Source: Sweltsa coloradensis (lineage: Eukaryota; Arthropoda; Insecta; Plecoptera; Chloroperlidae). Taken from it: a DNA stretch of 64,000 bases. The stretch is from contig JAMZAV010000320.1 in assembly GCA_024449915.1 (NCBI GenBank), forward strand, positions 124,001-188,000, written 5' to 3'. Position 1 is the stretch's first letter, and each line of letters starts with the position of its first letter. The notes beneath the pieces were generated by a model. The model ran no database searches. It was not told the DNA's origin and saw only the letters and a list, made by a program, of their open reading frames with translations. Both the position numbers and the translations under genes were made by a program. Positions 1-12,482 of this stretch are shown piece by piece.

Positions 1-539
1 TCCACCATGCACATCCGAGCACAAACGTAAATTATATGAACTAAATCAAAACAACTCTTCTACACAATTGTCAGGTGACAATGTGATTGCTGATTGTCGT
101 TACTCAATTACAAATGCAAGCTATGGGTTCATGGATATTATTGATACTAGAAAGTAACCATGTTAGATAATAACCAATGTTAGAGTTAATACGTTGCCAT
201 GCCCAGATTTAGATGACAAAGAAGACATTCGGGTCGTGTTATTTTCAGTATCTAATTAGGTTTTGTAAAATCACACGAGTGACCTCCAAACAATCTTCGA
301 CTATTATTCCTCTCGTCCTAAGCCCGTGTACATAACCATGTGACTGTTTCAACTGAAACACGCCAATACCCTGGAACCATTCCGACATGTCCAGACCTCA
401 CCCCTCTGAATTCCCCATTCTCAACCTCCAGAAAGATATCCTTCTCGCAGTCTCATCTCAATCATTGTTTCCGTATGTCCTTGTCATCTCTGGATATTTA
501 TTTCGATAATCCATTGACAAAATGGAACTCCAGACTTAC

Positions 540-812
540 CCATTGAGACATGCCGGGAGGTACCAAGGAAGAAGTATACGAGGACTGGGAAGAACGCCAT
601 GTAGATTCCAACTATGGGAGGAACGTTGCCGAGCATCGCGTATGCCATTCCTTGTGGGATGTGCATTATCGCCACTGTAGCTCCAGCTATTAGGTCGCTA
701 ACTATATCGTCTTTCCAGCGATACTCTGACAGCCACCCTATAGCGGGGATCATGTTCCCCATGCATCGTACCGCGTTGAAATCTTTGCATTTCTTGACGG
801 CGCTCAACAGTA
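540..812 (-). CDS. SLC26-family anion transporter, second coding exon (gene continues off left edge)
   Basis: The exon encodes about residues 32-122. It covers the end of the N-terminal cytoplasmic region (GWLSEYRWKDDIVSDLIAG) and the first membrane segments with the SulP signature: HIPQGMAYAMLGNVPP, GIYMAFFPVLVYFFLGTSRH and then VSMG. These are hallmark residues of the SLC26 anion-binding transmembrane core. The acceptor is TTTGTTTCAG, ending at 813, and the donor is GTAAGT at 534-539. The exon enters in phase 1 and leaves in phase 1. The usual next residues (TFAV...) are not found between 1 and 539, so the following exon lies outside the window. The apparent start codon inside the exon is a TTG and is not a real initiator. 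The gene is incomplete here, since a full SLC26 protein is roughly 600-750 residues. The family assignment is firm; the paralogue is uncertain. Confidence 0.93.
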
Positions 813-1044
813 CTGAAACAAATCATTCAATTCAATTAATGTTTTGCAATTTATTGAGGGTTGAATAAATTACAAGAATACAATTTTCTTGTCGAGTGAC
901 TGCCACCATATAACTATAAAGTGCTTATGCACGGTTTCCGTTTCAGTGATGCAGTATGGAATTACATGCGTTAATATTTTGATAAAGATTGGACGTAAAA
1001 CGGGGACAAAACATTTTTTTTAAAAGGGTACATATTTACTTTTT

Positions 1045-1622
1045 AGGATGAGCGAAGCGAAGACTTCAATTTCACTGACCCCCCAAAAAAATTAGCTCGG
1101 GTGTTTTTTTTTTTTTTTTTTTTTGTATTTTTGTCTGTTTGTTCGCTCTCTACCGGGCAAACGGCATATGCGATCTTGATGAAAATTTCAGGGGACCTTC
1201 GAAATCTCTGAACCTAGACTTGCTACGTTTTTGGGTACAATCGAAGAAATATTTCTCATAAATATCGTACTTTTACGATTTTCCCCCTTTTTTAGTGCGA
1301 TATTTTCGTGACATTTGGGCCGATTCTGACCAAACGGGTGGGGCTACAACGTTCATATTTCACACGGACATTAAGGTTATGGTGATGTAGTACCTTTTGA
1401 AAGAAAAAGTTGAGAAATGTATCCAGAATCCATAGAAATAAAGGTTTTAATATGATTTCTTTTTGGTTTATAATAACAATTAACAAGTAACAATAGAAAC
1501 TTGACAACAATCACCTACAATGCATTCACAAAGCACTTGCAAAGGAAAAGTGGTCCCACGCAAACTAAAAACTTACAAAAAAGCTCATCCATTAACGCGG
1601 CGGGACTTTAGCGTTTTCCTAG
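1045..1622 (+). mobile_element. Helentron/HINE-like element, subfamily A, copy 1
   Basis: The 5' end reads AGGATGAGCGAAGCGAAG (first base changed from the TGGATGAGCG consensus). A poly-T tract follows at about 1105-1124. The 3' part has GCTCATCC, then a short GC-rich tail and the terminus GCGTTTTCCTAG. The core includes GGGCCGATTCTGACCAAACG, shared with the next two copies. It contains no coding capacity. Subterminal inverted repeats, a structured 3' tail and a CTAG end fit non-autonomous Helentron-associated elements (DINE-1 type). Confidence 0.7.
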
Positions 1623-1631
1623 TAAATTTAT

Positions 1632-2213
1632 TGGATGAGCGAAGCGAAGACTTCAATTTCACCGACCCCCCCAAAAAATTAACTCGGGTGTTTTTTTGTT
1701 TGTTTTTTTGTTTGTTTGTTTTTCTGTCTGTTTGTTCGCTCTCTACTGGGCAAAAGGCATATGCGATCTGGATAAAAATTGGAGGGGACATTCGAAATCT
1801 CTGAACTTACACTTGCTACGTTTTTGGGTACAATCGAAGAAATATTTCTCATGAATATCGTAATTTTACGATTTTTTTTCGATTTTTAGTGCGATATTTT
1901 CGTGACATTTGGGCCGATTCTGACCAAACGGGTGAGGCTACAACGATCATATTTCACGTGGACATTAAATTATGGTGATGTATTGCTTTTTTAAAGAAAA
2001 AGTTGAAAAAGTTAGACAGAATCCATAGAATAAAGGTTTTAATATGAGTTTTTTTAGGTTTATAATGACAATTTACAAGTAACAATAGAAACTAGACAAC
2101 AATCACCAACAATGCGTTCAAAAGGCACTTGATAAGTAAATAGAGCCCACGCAAACTAAAAACTTACAAAAACGCTTATCCATCAACGCGACGGGACTTT
2201 AGCGTTTTCCTAG
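1632..2213 (+). mobile_element. Helentron/HINE-like element, subfamily A, copy 2
   Basis: It starts TGGATGAGCGAAGCGAAG and ends GCGTTTTCCTAG, 9 bp after the end of copy 1 in the same orientation. It has the same core as copies 1 and 3, with small substitutions throughout, so these are diverged copies and not a recent assembly duplication. The 3' subterminal repeat is degraded here (CGCTTATCCA). Confidence 0.7.
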
Positions 2214-2280
2214 ATTAGTTAACTTGTTTTCTATTATAACTATTATGTATAGGCTAAATCTGGTATCACCGGCAGATTTT

Positions 2281-2860
2281 TGGATGAGCGAAGCGAAGAC
2301 TTCAATTTCACTGACATTTAGCTCGGGTGGTTTTTTGTTTTTGTTTTGTTTTGTTTTTTTGTTTTTTTGTCTGTTTGTTTGCACAATTCCGGGCAAACGG
2401 CATAAGCGATCTTGATGAAAATTGAAGGGGACCTTCGAAATCTCTGAACTTAGACGTGCCACGTTTTTGGGTGCAATCGAAGAAATATTTCTCATGAATA
2501 TCGTACTTTTACGATTTATTTCGATTTTTAGTGCAACATTTTCGTGAAATTTGGGCCGATTCTGACCAAACGGGTGGGGCTACAACGTTCATATTTCACA
2601 CGGACATTAAGGTTATGGTGATGTAGCTTCTTTTGAAAGAAAAAGTTGGAAAAGTTAGCCAGAATCCATAGAAATAAAGATTTTAATATGAGTTTTTTGA
2701 GGTTTATAAAAACAATTAACAAGTAACAATAGAAACTTGACAACAATCACCTACAATGCATTCTAAAAGCACTTGCAAAGGAAAAGTGGTCCTACGCAAA
2801 CTAAAAACTTACAAAAAAGCTCATCTATCAACGCGGCGGGACCCTTAAGCGTTTTCCTAG
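2281..2860 (+). mobile_element. Helentron/HINE-like element, subfamily A, copy 3
   Basis: It starts TGGATGAGCG directly after a run of T and ends GCGTTTTCCTAG. It lies 67 bp downstream of copy 2 in the same orientation. The (GTTTT)n-type tract at about 2330-2380 replaces the plain poly-T of other copies. Confidence 0.7.
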
Positions 2861-5800
2861 TAAATATAAATCGGTTAAATAGAGAAGGTATGGGGAATAA
2901 GTTCTACTTTGCAGCGCAAGCAAGGTAAGCAAACTCTGGAAAATAGGAAAGAAGGCAGTTAGAGGTAGCTGAGGAGTTACGCACGATACTAGGGTTGCCG
3001 CGTCGATGCTGGACACCGGCAATCTTAAATGAAGCTTCTCTAATCACAAGAAAGGGGACAAGTGGGCCCTGAGAAGGTTCCCTACAAAAGTCTATATACT
3101 GGAATTAACGAAGATATGTTTAGTAGGGAGACATATTTAGCTTGGGCGAAATGGAAAAATTAAATAGTGCAGGCGAAACATGATTTAAAACTAAGGGTAC
3201 AGCTGGATTACGCTGAAAGATTGTAATTTCAAGATTTAAAAAGTTGGGTGAAATTAATTGATTATGAGAAATTATGTTAATATACTAACTAACAGCGAAG
3301 AGGGAAGAGTAATGGAAAGGAAACAAGATGGCGGCTTGTCGTCCCATCCATCCAGCAAAACATCACAGACAAAGCAGTTGACCCTAGGTGTCCTTTTGAA
3401 GCTCCTTGACCGCTGCTGGATTTTCAAGTCATTGCCATTTTGATAAGTAGTAACTCGCAAAAACTTTCAAGGTGGAAGAATACGGAGAACTTAGTTCTAG
3501 CTCAATATTTATTACACGATGCTAATGTACGTCGCTGTTCCTGTTTAAAACATACGAAAGTTAATGAATGACTAACTCTTAGCCATGACGCTGTAAATAG
3601 GCGGAGAAACCTGTTTTTAACGGTAGTACTTGTGACATTACACCGGCAAATGACGCACGTGCTTAAAATTACCGTTTAGTATGTCACGATAAGTGTTCTG
3701 CATGAACACGATTACTACATTCTGGTTAGGGGTCGCGTTTGATAAATCTATTCTAGTTAGTCATGTAGTTCAACTGCTATTGGCCAGTCTTAAGTATCAA
3801 ATAAATCAACTTGGAATTGTAGCTTATCTTGTTTTCTAAGAATTGAATGTGCAGTCTGTTATTTTAGAAAAACCTATTACTCTTATTTAATCCAAATATA
3901 GATTTCAAAATAAATTATCCACTTGAGGCCATGCGTTTTATTCCCAAGGTAAATAGTTGTGTAACTCAGTGTCAATGCCAACAGGAATTTTGAAATTATA
4001 CAAAATTATATTTGCACATTAAACGTTTATTACTTATCATTAAAAGTTTTTATCCACAACAGGAGCACTTTTCATTTACGTCAATAATCAATAATCGGAG
4101 CACTATTAAACTATGTTAGCATACGAACAAGTATATAGCCTAGGCCAACTATTTGGCCAGTATTGACGTTGCAAAATTACATTTTTGATGATATAATATT
4201 TGTCATATCTTTATTCAATAACTTATTTTTTTCATAATAATATTAATATTGTGATTTCCAAAATTAAATAAAAATATCAGTGCCAGTTTCAATTCAATTG
4301 AATAAATATTTTTAACGCGTTTCCTGCTATTTTTTGGCTACGAACAATACATGGTGAATTCTTAAGTTTTCTAATATGATAATGTTGAGAACAGGATCAT
4401 TTACAACTATCGAAATAAACGCAGTCACCTCAATAGAGAAAGAAAATATCTAAAAATCAGTGTATCATGTATCATGTTTATCCCCGTTTCGGCGTAACAC
4501 GGTCCATTATATTTTAAACTCGAATATATTTTATTTGTTTAACTAGGACTTATTATTAAATCGTGTATTACTGTTCAACGCAATAATTGGCTATAAGAAC
4601 TCACTGCTTGCATTAATTTTAAAGGTATCGTAGAAGAATATAACCGTATGAATTAGCATAACGATTTACTTCCGTTGATAATTGTTCTGCATCTATTGAT
4701 ACATATTTATTACGAAGGCCTGTACTAGCCTTCTAAAAGTAAATTGATAAGTAAACACAGAAACAATGACTTAGATGAATGCCGGTAGTGATATTAACAT
4801 ATGATACTATAATAATGGCAAGATATTAAGACAAGAGAGATGATTTTTCAAGACTTTGGCTCAGTTGAAAAACTGTCGCTGCACACATGTGTAATGTTAT
4901 ATAATACATTATCATTAAATATCCTTGAAGTAGATTCTAGTTCATTGATGCTTATCAACAGCGTTGACATCCGAGTCAACAGACGCGATAAGTATGTCAT
5001 TTTCTTCTATTCCTAGTTGGCATTCAAGCTCTAAACGCAATGGTAAACACGTCGACTCCTTCCCGAGCATTTTAACAAGTTAGATTTATGTGTGATACAT
5101 GAATCACAACGATCAATGCTGATGACGATGTAAATAGAGGAAGTCATATTCTTCTGGAACTCTTTACACACGTAGGCTATGGTGTTCATCCCTCCTATCT
5201 AGGTACAGTTTCTACATTTAAATCCATCCAAGTACAGAGTTCTTTCGGATTTCTTGTACCCCTCCTTGTATCAAAGTATATATTTTATAATTGTTTGTAT
5301 GTAGGATGTCCATATATAATGGGCGTGTATATACACCGAGCACTTTTGTATGTAACTGATGTAACTGAGGTGCAACAAAACTATAGCAATTATAAAGCTA
5401 TTACCAGTCAATACAAGCAGAGTAAGCATCTCACAAAACTAAATACACGATGATACTATTATTATCAACTAACTTTATATTTCCAAAAGCGGAATGAAAA
5501 TATGCTGTTTTAAAACGTGAATTGAATATATATTTTCAGTGACATTTAGATAACTAAATACTCATTAATTCTTATCATAGAATCAACAAACAATCCTTAG
5601 GCGAGGCATACAAACTGTTTTTCACTCGCACTAAATTTATTGCACAGTGAACCTTGAATTTGAAGTGCCCAACTTGTTTTCAAAAAACATTACAGCATCA
5701 TGACGTATGAATGATGAGTCGACATAACTGTTACTGTCTTTCTTGTTGATCTCGAGTGTAAGCTGTTTCTTTCGCTAAAATGTATTTTAATAAAATATGT

Positions 5801-6580
5801 ATTATGTATTAAGCCTGACCAACATTAATTAATCTAAAATAATAATGCATAAATTATATTTGCTCTAGTTGTCACTTCATCTAGGTGTTAGTCTTTTGAT
5901 CCATTCATCAAAACTTTACAACTGTCGCTGTAAGGTCGTCTTCTGCTAAATTATCTTCATAACGAAATTTTGTATTAATCGAAAACCTGTACAGGGACGT
6001 AATTAACTTCCCTATCTAGGTAGGGTGTGAGGCTAGTGTGGGGGGAATGTCCCAAGGCTATTGTATAGGATTCATCCCAACAACCGCCATAACTTTAAGT
6101 AGCCTAGCCCTAGAGTACTGTGTGAGTTCGACGACCTCCCGAATAATACAAAGCTACCTCTAACGATAAATGTCACTGCCTAATTTAGCAGATATACTCT
6201 TTCCACCTATACACCTAATACCTATCACATTTGTTTGTTCTTGTTTGTATTTATTTTGCAATACGCGTTGCGCACAAAGAGATTTCTTAATGGCGAGGCC
6301 AAGGGCAAAGAGAGTCTGAATAGTAACGTAACTCTTCGTAAAAATCAATGTCAAATGTGGTTTGTGACAATTCTTCACAGGAAAATTTCATTCTGCATCG
6401 TAAATCTGGTGGTTTTGTTTCATTACAACATGGGATTATATCAAAACGATTTATGTAAATTCTCGCAAATACTGATTGAATATGGAAAATTCTCACCTAC
6501 ACCTCAACGGTCAATTTTACGTCCACCGCTGTTTGTTTTGAAAATATATAATATAATATTTAATAAATTTTAATAATAAT

Positions 6581-7197
6581 TGGATGAGCGTAGCGAGCGA
6601 AGCGAAGATTCCATTTCACTACACTGGAGAAAAAAATCCGGAATGTTTTTTTTCTGTATTATTGTGTGTCTGTTAACACGATTCCGGCTAAACCGATATT
6701 CCAATTGCGATGAAATTTTCTGGAGACCTTCGAAATCTCTGAACTTAGAACTGCCACGTTTTTGAGCGCAATCTAAAAATTATTTCTCATAAAAATCGCA
6801 ATTTTACGATCTTTTTCGATTTAAAAAAAAATCCTTTGTACTTATAACACCTACATGCTTCATCCGATTGTAATGATTTTTCCACAGAACCTTAATTTTA
6901 TAAATTAATATATTCGTGTGCAATTTTAGCGCAATCGAAAAAATTATTCTTCATGAAAATCGCAATTTTACGTTTTTTTTTTTTTAAATTTCAACGACTA
7001 ATATAATACCTGCATGCTTTATCCGACTGTAATATTTTTTTCACAAAACCTTAATTTTATGAATTAATACATTCGTGTGAAATTTGAGCGAAATCGAAAA
7101 ATTATTCCTCATGAAAATTGCAATTTTACGTATTCGTGTTTAAAAAATTACGCTCATCCAACAACGCGCCTGAAAAAGCGTTTGCGAAGCTTCCTAG
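6581..7197 (+). mobile_element. Helentron/HINE-like element, subfamily B, copy 4
   Basis: It starts TGGATGAGCGTAGCGAGCG. CGCTCATCCA lies at 7151-7160, and the 3' tail is of the variant type CGCCTGAAAAAGCGTTTGCG, ending TTCCTAG. The core holds two copies of a repeat of about 159 bp, marked by the motif CATGCTT at 6854 and 7013. It has no coding capacity. Confidence 0.72.
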
Positions 7198-7203
7198 TAT
7201 TAT

Positions 7204-7953
7204 TGGATGAGCGTAGCGAGCGAAGCGAAGATTTCATTTCACTACACCGGTAAAAAAAATCCGGAAAGTTTTTTTTTTTTTTTTTTTTTTTGTATTTTTG
7301 TGTGTTTGTTAACACGATTCCGGCTAAACCGACACTCCGATTGCAATGAAATTTATGGAGGCCTTCGAAATCTCTGAACTTAGAACTGCCACGTTTTTTA
7401 GCGCAATCGGGAAATTTTTTCTTATAAAAAACGCAATTTTACGATTTTTTTCGATTTTTTAAAAATTCTTAGACTTATAACACCTACACGCTTTATCCGA
7501 TTGTAATGATTTTTTCACATAACCTTCTATTTATGAATTAAAATATTCGTGAGAAATTTGAGCGTAATCGAAAAATTATTTCTCATGAAAATCGAAATTT
7601 TACGGGTTTTTTCTTTTTTAAAACAATTCTTTGACTTATAACACCTACATGCTTTATCCTATTGTAATGATTTTTAACAGAACCTTAATTTAATCAATTT
7701 ATATACTCGTGTTAAATTTGAACGCAATCGAATAATTATTTCTTATAAAAATTGCAATTTTACGATTTTTTATTTTTTTAAATTACGATTTATTAAAAAA
7801 ATCAAGTTAATTTTTTTTATTTAATTAATTTAAAAAATCTTCGACTAGCAATAATTTTTTCACAGAACAACAGAAAATCCGCGTTACACATGGCAGTTCA
7901 ATGCACCAATTACGCTCATCCAACAACGCGGCGGGACTTAAGCGTTTTCCTAG
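7204..7953 (+). mobile_element. Helentron/HINE-like element, subfamily B, copy 5
   Basis: It starts TGGATGAGCGTAGCGAGCG only 6 bp after copy 4. It has a long poly-T at about 7267-7290 and two internal repeats with a period of about 161 bp (7487 and 7648). An extra AT-rich 3' segment of about 150 bp is shared with copy 6. It ends GCGTTTTCCTAG. Confidence 0.72.
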
Positions 7954-8820
7954 TACATATTATGCTATTGTTGTTAGGGGACGTCAAAATGGCATGCTAA
8001 TTGTGTGGGCTGGGTATTGTAGATACAACGAGACCCATTGATTACTTCTGACGCCGGGTGTACATGGCGTGGAAAGATGGTATTAACCATGAAGAATATT
8101 TCGCACGATGAAACTCTCACAAGGTGTATATGGAAGTCGACGACCTCCGTGTTACGCCATTATTTAGGATTTGTCTTTTGTTAAATATATATTCAAAATT
8201 ATTCCTAAATTCATCCGAGGTCTGGGGTTTATTCGAATAAGTTTATTGAAATACTTCTCAGCATTGCACGCTTATGATGTACATACACGTAACAATAGCT
8301 ATAAAACAAATACTTCCTTGGAGAGATAGCAAACGAACCGAACTAAAATGTTTTCATAGGTGGGGTGACTCCGAGTCCATGTGTTGTGTCGGTGATAGGT
8401 TCGTTAATTATTAACAGCTGTGTTGAGCGATGCAGCATATCACAACTACGCCTTGCCCTTTAATTTTGTAACAAAAATAATTTTTGATGCGCAAATAATT
8501 TACACGAGTAAATTGATGCTGCGTAATTTATTCTATCAATTATAGAATGTTATTGATTTATTTTCTGATACCCCTATAAAATCCGAAAAACTGTACATCC
8601 AACGTAACAAATCACAACAGCTAAATCGTGTTAATTGTTGCAAAAGCGACCGATATTTTTAAATATCTATTTGGCCTACGTATTGGCAATGACGGAAGAT
8701 CATAGGTTTTAATGATTTCAAACTCAAAGAACCTGATAACTTTCGATAGCAATACTGACTGGCACTTTACAACTTCTTGCTGTTGTACAGAACCCGACAA
8801 ATCGTTGCATTAATATTCAG

Positions 8821-9033
8821 TCAGCTGTTTAGTATGAACACGATGAACCTGAATACAAAACAAAATCTCTCATTTTGAGTTGTGTATAAAAACTCGCTCA
8901 CATCTCTCGTACCTGTCTGCCCGTGTACTTTAAATTTAATTCTGGTATCCTGTTTTGGATCTGGTTGGTGATCTTGCAAATTCCTCCTCCATTGATATTC
9001 GGTGAAGTCAACGATCTCCAGAACCTCCAACAT
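8821..9033 (-). other. Unassigned small open frame in the SLC26 intron
   Basis: An ATG frame of 70 codons begins MLEVLEIVDFTEYQWRRNLQ and continues with a polar, coding-like composition up to HGQTG. A possible splice donor (GTACGAG) follows there, after which the frame becomes hydrophobic and unlike a protein. I do not recognise a family. It could be a chance frame, a retrogene fragment or an exon of a nested gene. Confidence 0.2.
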
Positions 9034-9424
9034 TGCAGTCTAGCTTTGAAATTAACACATCGGAATCACGAATGAAATGCTGCATAATTATACATCGCCG
9101 ACGTTTCTTTCCGGGAGGGAAGTATACAATTCTCTCATTACTTGAAGTATAGTTTACCATCACGTGTCTGATTTTTCAGTTCATTTATAGTTGATCTCAA
9201 ATCAAGCAAACCCTGGCGAAATGTTAACCGAATGAGAATTCTATTTGCACATGGTGCTAAACGTCACCACTCTCAATAATTATTTAGGGTTGAAAACGTA
9301 ATTCCTTTTTAATGAATTGGGCGAGCAGTGACACGTGTGAATAACAGTCCTATTTCCTAATATCTTTGTACAAGGTTGTAAACGTCGATCCTCTCAATAA
9401 ACTATAACACTGTTAACATTATCC

Positions 9425-10074
9425 TTATAGGGGCTATTACCCCAAAACATTAATTGTTACCACACAATCTATTGTATAATACGACACTAAAATAACCCTT
9501 AAAATATTTTTATCTTGTTACTGTGATTTTACACGATTTTTTAAAAGTTTTTGGATCCTGAAATTTGAGAAAATTGGCGTTTTGGGGAATTTCCGAAATC
9601 GGCTTTAACCTGCTTTTTTTGTTCTCCATATATACTAGAGCATCGTGTCAATCTTAAATGGTCCTTTACAACATCGTGTTTTGAAACTGCACAAATGTAC
9701 ACTCAAACACGCAAAAATATGCGTTCCAAAATCACACCCCCTCTTAGTAATCAGCATATTTTATTTTTGGACGAACCGTTTGTCCATATTATAAAACAAA
9801 ATATATCCGATTTACAGAAAAGACTGTAGAGTACGTCAATAATGGCCAATATTTTTTCCGATTAAAATCATCCAAGGTCAAGGGGCATAAATATCGTCCA
9901 TATGTTATTTCTTATGGGAGATTTTTGCTAATGGGACATAGCTCCAAAGTTACCAAGTTTGTCAATTTTTTGGGAGGCATGGTGAACCCAATAATTTTTT
10001 TGTTACTCTTTAAATTCATAAATAGTCAGCATGAATGTATTTATTTTTAGTTTAGTGGGTGAATACCCCTTTAC
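9425..10074 (+). mobile_element. TTAA-type 650-bp non-autonomous element, copy 1
   Basis: The ends read TTATAGGGGCTATTACCCC and GAATACCCCTTTAC, degraded versions of the ends of the copy at 34431-35084. The interior shares a block containing GGCCAATATTTTTT, CAAGGTCA, GGGGCATAAA and TTATTTCTTATGGGAGATTT. A TTAA target suggests the piggyBac superfamily, but no transposase is present. Short open frames inside are not genes. Confidence 0.6.
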
Positions 10075-10684
10075 AGTATTGGACTATAGCAATGACATGG
10101 GTGTATTTTGCGTGAGGTTTCAGAGGATGGGGACTTTCCTTGAGTTTACATATTGCGAGATTGTAAGTGTATCCTCGCGCGAAGTATTCTACTCGCTGAT
10201 CAGGCTGGACATAGCCTAGGTCAGGGATTGCCCAATCTCCATGTGTGGTTTGTGACATAATACGCTACGGATAATGGGCTACTGTGTAACCCGTAATTAC
10301 TGCATTGTAGTTAAAATCCCGCATACTTATTTACACGAGTTGGTTGCTATTTAACAATAACGAAAGTATGTAGATTGGTATTAATAAGAGAGCAGTTTTT
10401 ATATTGAGTAAAATAATTGCTTTGTAGAGAACTTAAATTAACAATGAGAAATTATTTGCTCCCTTTTTAAATATATCAAGCTTTACTCCATAAACCATAA
10501 AAGTTAACCGTTTTTTACTCAATAGTTTAGATTTAGATTAGTATGTTTTTTTCTATAATATACCTCTAATCTGTTCTGTTCATTTATATGTGAAAGCAAC
10601 TGCGTTGAAAACGCAAAAAAAACATGTGGAGTCAATAGTGTTTATATGTAAATGGAATACACTATAATGTTCAACCAACCTTCA

Positions 10685-11333
10685 TTAAGGCTATTGTACC
10701 ACCTCTGGCCGATAATTTGAAAGTCGAAGAAACATGTCTGAAAAGTTTGCTGAATGAAAGAAGGCCTTTAAAATAACAGAAAAAAAATTGTGAATTTTTT
10801 TGGGCGGGACATAACCTCACTTTTGGAAATTATATTTAGATTTTTGGACAAAAGTGTAATATACAAGACTAGTACAAAATTAAATTTTGAGAATCGGTTT
10901 TCTGGACATAGTTTCTAAACACCTTTAGCTATAACTTGACTATAGCTAAAGTAGTTTTCTGAAAATAACAGTTGGTGTACGAATTTTTTTGTCAAACGGT
11001 ACAAATACGAGTTTTGTACCGTTTGACAAAAAAATTCGTACACCAACTGTTATTTTTAGAAAACTATTTTAGCTATAGTCAAGTTATAGCTAAAGGTGTT
11101 TAGAAACTATGTCCAGAAAACCGATTCTCAAAATTTAATTTTGAACTAGTCATGTATATTACACTTTTGTCCAAAAATCTAAATCTAATTTCCAAAAGTG
11201 AGGTTTTGTCCCGCTCAAAAAAATTCACAATTTTTTTTTTGTTATTTTAAAGGCATTCTTTCATTCAGCAAACTTTTCAGACATGTTTCTTCGACTTTCA
11301 AATTATCGGCCAGAGGTGGTACAATAGCCTTAA
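10685..11333. mobile_element. TTAA-flanked palindromic (fold-back) element, copy 1
   Basis: Two arms of about 320 bp are near-perfect reverse complements meeting at about 11009, with almost no spacer. TTAA lies at both outer ends. The terminal repeat begins GGCTATTGTACCACCTC. There is no coding capacity. Both strands could fold into a long hairpin if transcribed. The TTAA flanks suggest mobilisation by a piggyBac-type transposase, which is an inference. Confidence 0.7.
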
Positions 11334-12482
11334 GCACATGTGCACTGTTCAAGTTAAATTATTTTTATATAAAAAAAAATCAAACAAGATACCCTTATTT
11401 TGATTTGAAATAATAATATTTCAGCCCTGTTTTTTGTTACCGAGTTATATATAATATGTCTTCACTGTCTTCACTTTAAATTTTAAAAAGTCCCCTTAAG
11501 TCTGATTTAATCTATAATCGACAACTCGTTCCCTAGTCTCTCGATTAATATATTTATTAATATATCATGTAGGGTATACTGATTTATTTTTCCCAGTGAC
11601 AATCTGTCGATGCTTGCGGTTATGTAGACACACTTGTCAATGTCCGGTGAATGCGTCAATGTAAGTTACTTCCTTCGTAATGTTGCTTACTCACATTCGA
11701 AGAATAAATTAGGTGGAATTTCCTATAGTAAATGAGTCAAATCACTTGCCTTGATGTTAAGTTGTTGTGTCTGGACAAACAAGATTATGAGCCGTAGCCA
11801 AATGAATCCATCCCAGTTGGTGTTATAGACAAGGACTAGGCTAACGCATTTTATATACGCAACATGAATCATCTAGACGATAGGAGGGTGATGTTTATAG
11901 GTCGCAATTAGGTTTTATTGTTTTCAAAAGAGTGACAGACACAATGGCCGGTGTAGCTTTCTTGTAATCGAGTAATATTAAAAATAGAACTGAGGGTACA
12001 CAGATTAGTGTCCAGTTTCTTGTTTTGTTTTCGATACGTTGGTTACCGTCACTGGCCTGTTTTGTTATTCAGGAACTATTCGTCAGTCCTAGTCTGTACA
12101 ATTGAAGGACATTGGCATCAACGTGTATTAATTTACCAGTGCGACGTCGAGATTATCTTCTTTTACCATAGTGGTGGCTCATATGGTTTGGTCGTTTGGC
12201 ACAGATCGAAAGCATGTGTAGTAAGGGTGTGAGTCCCGCATACAGCAATACCTGTTATCACTCGTGTCATATTATATTTGTGATAATAGAGACTAAAAGC
12301 AAAACTATAAACCATCACCACCACCACCACATCAATTGTCGTCATTGCAAACCCATGAAACGTCAAGCCAATAAAAATAACATCGCTATAACAACACGGA
12401 TGCAATTCAGAGAAAAGCAGCGATTTAAAAACAAATCGCACACAACAATCGCTATCGTACTAAGAGTGTGTTATGAACTCAC

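Larger units (their letters stand above)
813..12482 (-). other. First coding intron of the SLC26 gene (11.67 kb)
   Basis: The intron runs from GTGAGT at its 5' end (12482) to TTTGTTTCAG at its 3' end (813) on the minus strand. It contains five Helentron-like repeats (1045-2860 and 6581-7953), one TTAA-type 650-bp element (9425-10074) and one TTAA-flanked palindrome (10685-11333). The stretches 2861-6580, 7954-9424 and 11334-12482 are AT-rich with no recognisable exon, apart from an unassigned small open frame at 8821-9033. Confidence 0.85.

Noticed and set aside
484..539. Extension of the SLC26 open frame past 540
   Set aside because: GTAAGT follows the conserved SMG motif, and the sequence beyond it no longer resembles SLC26.
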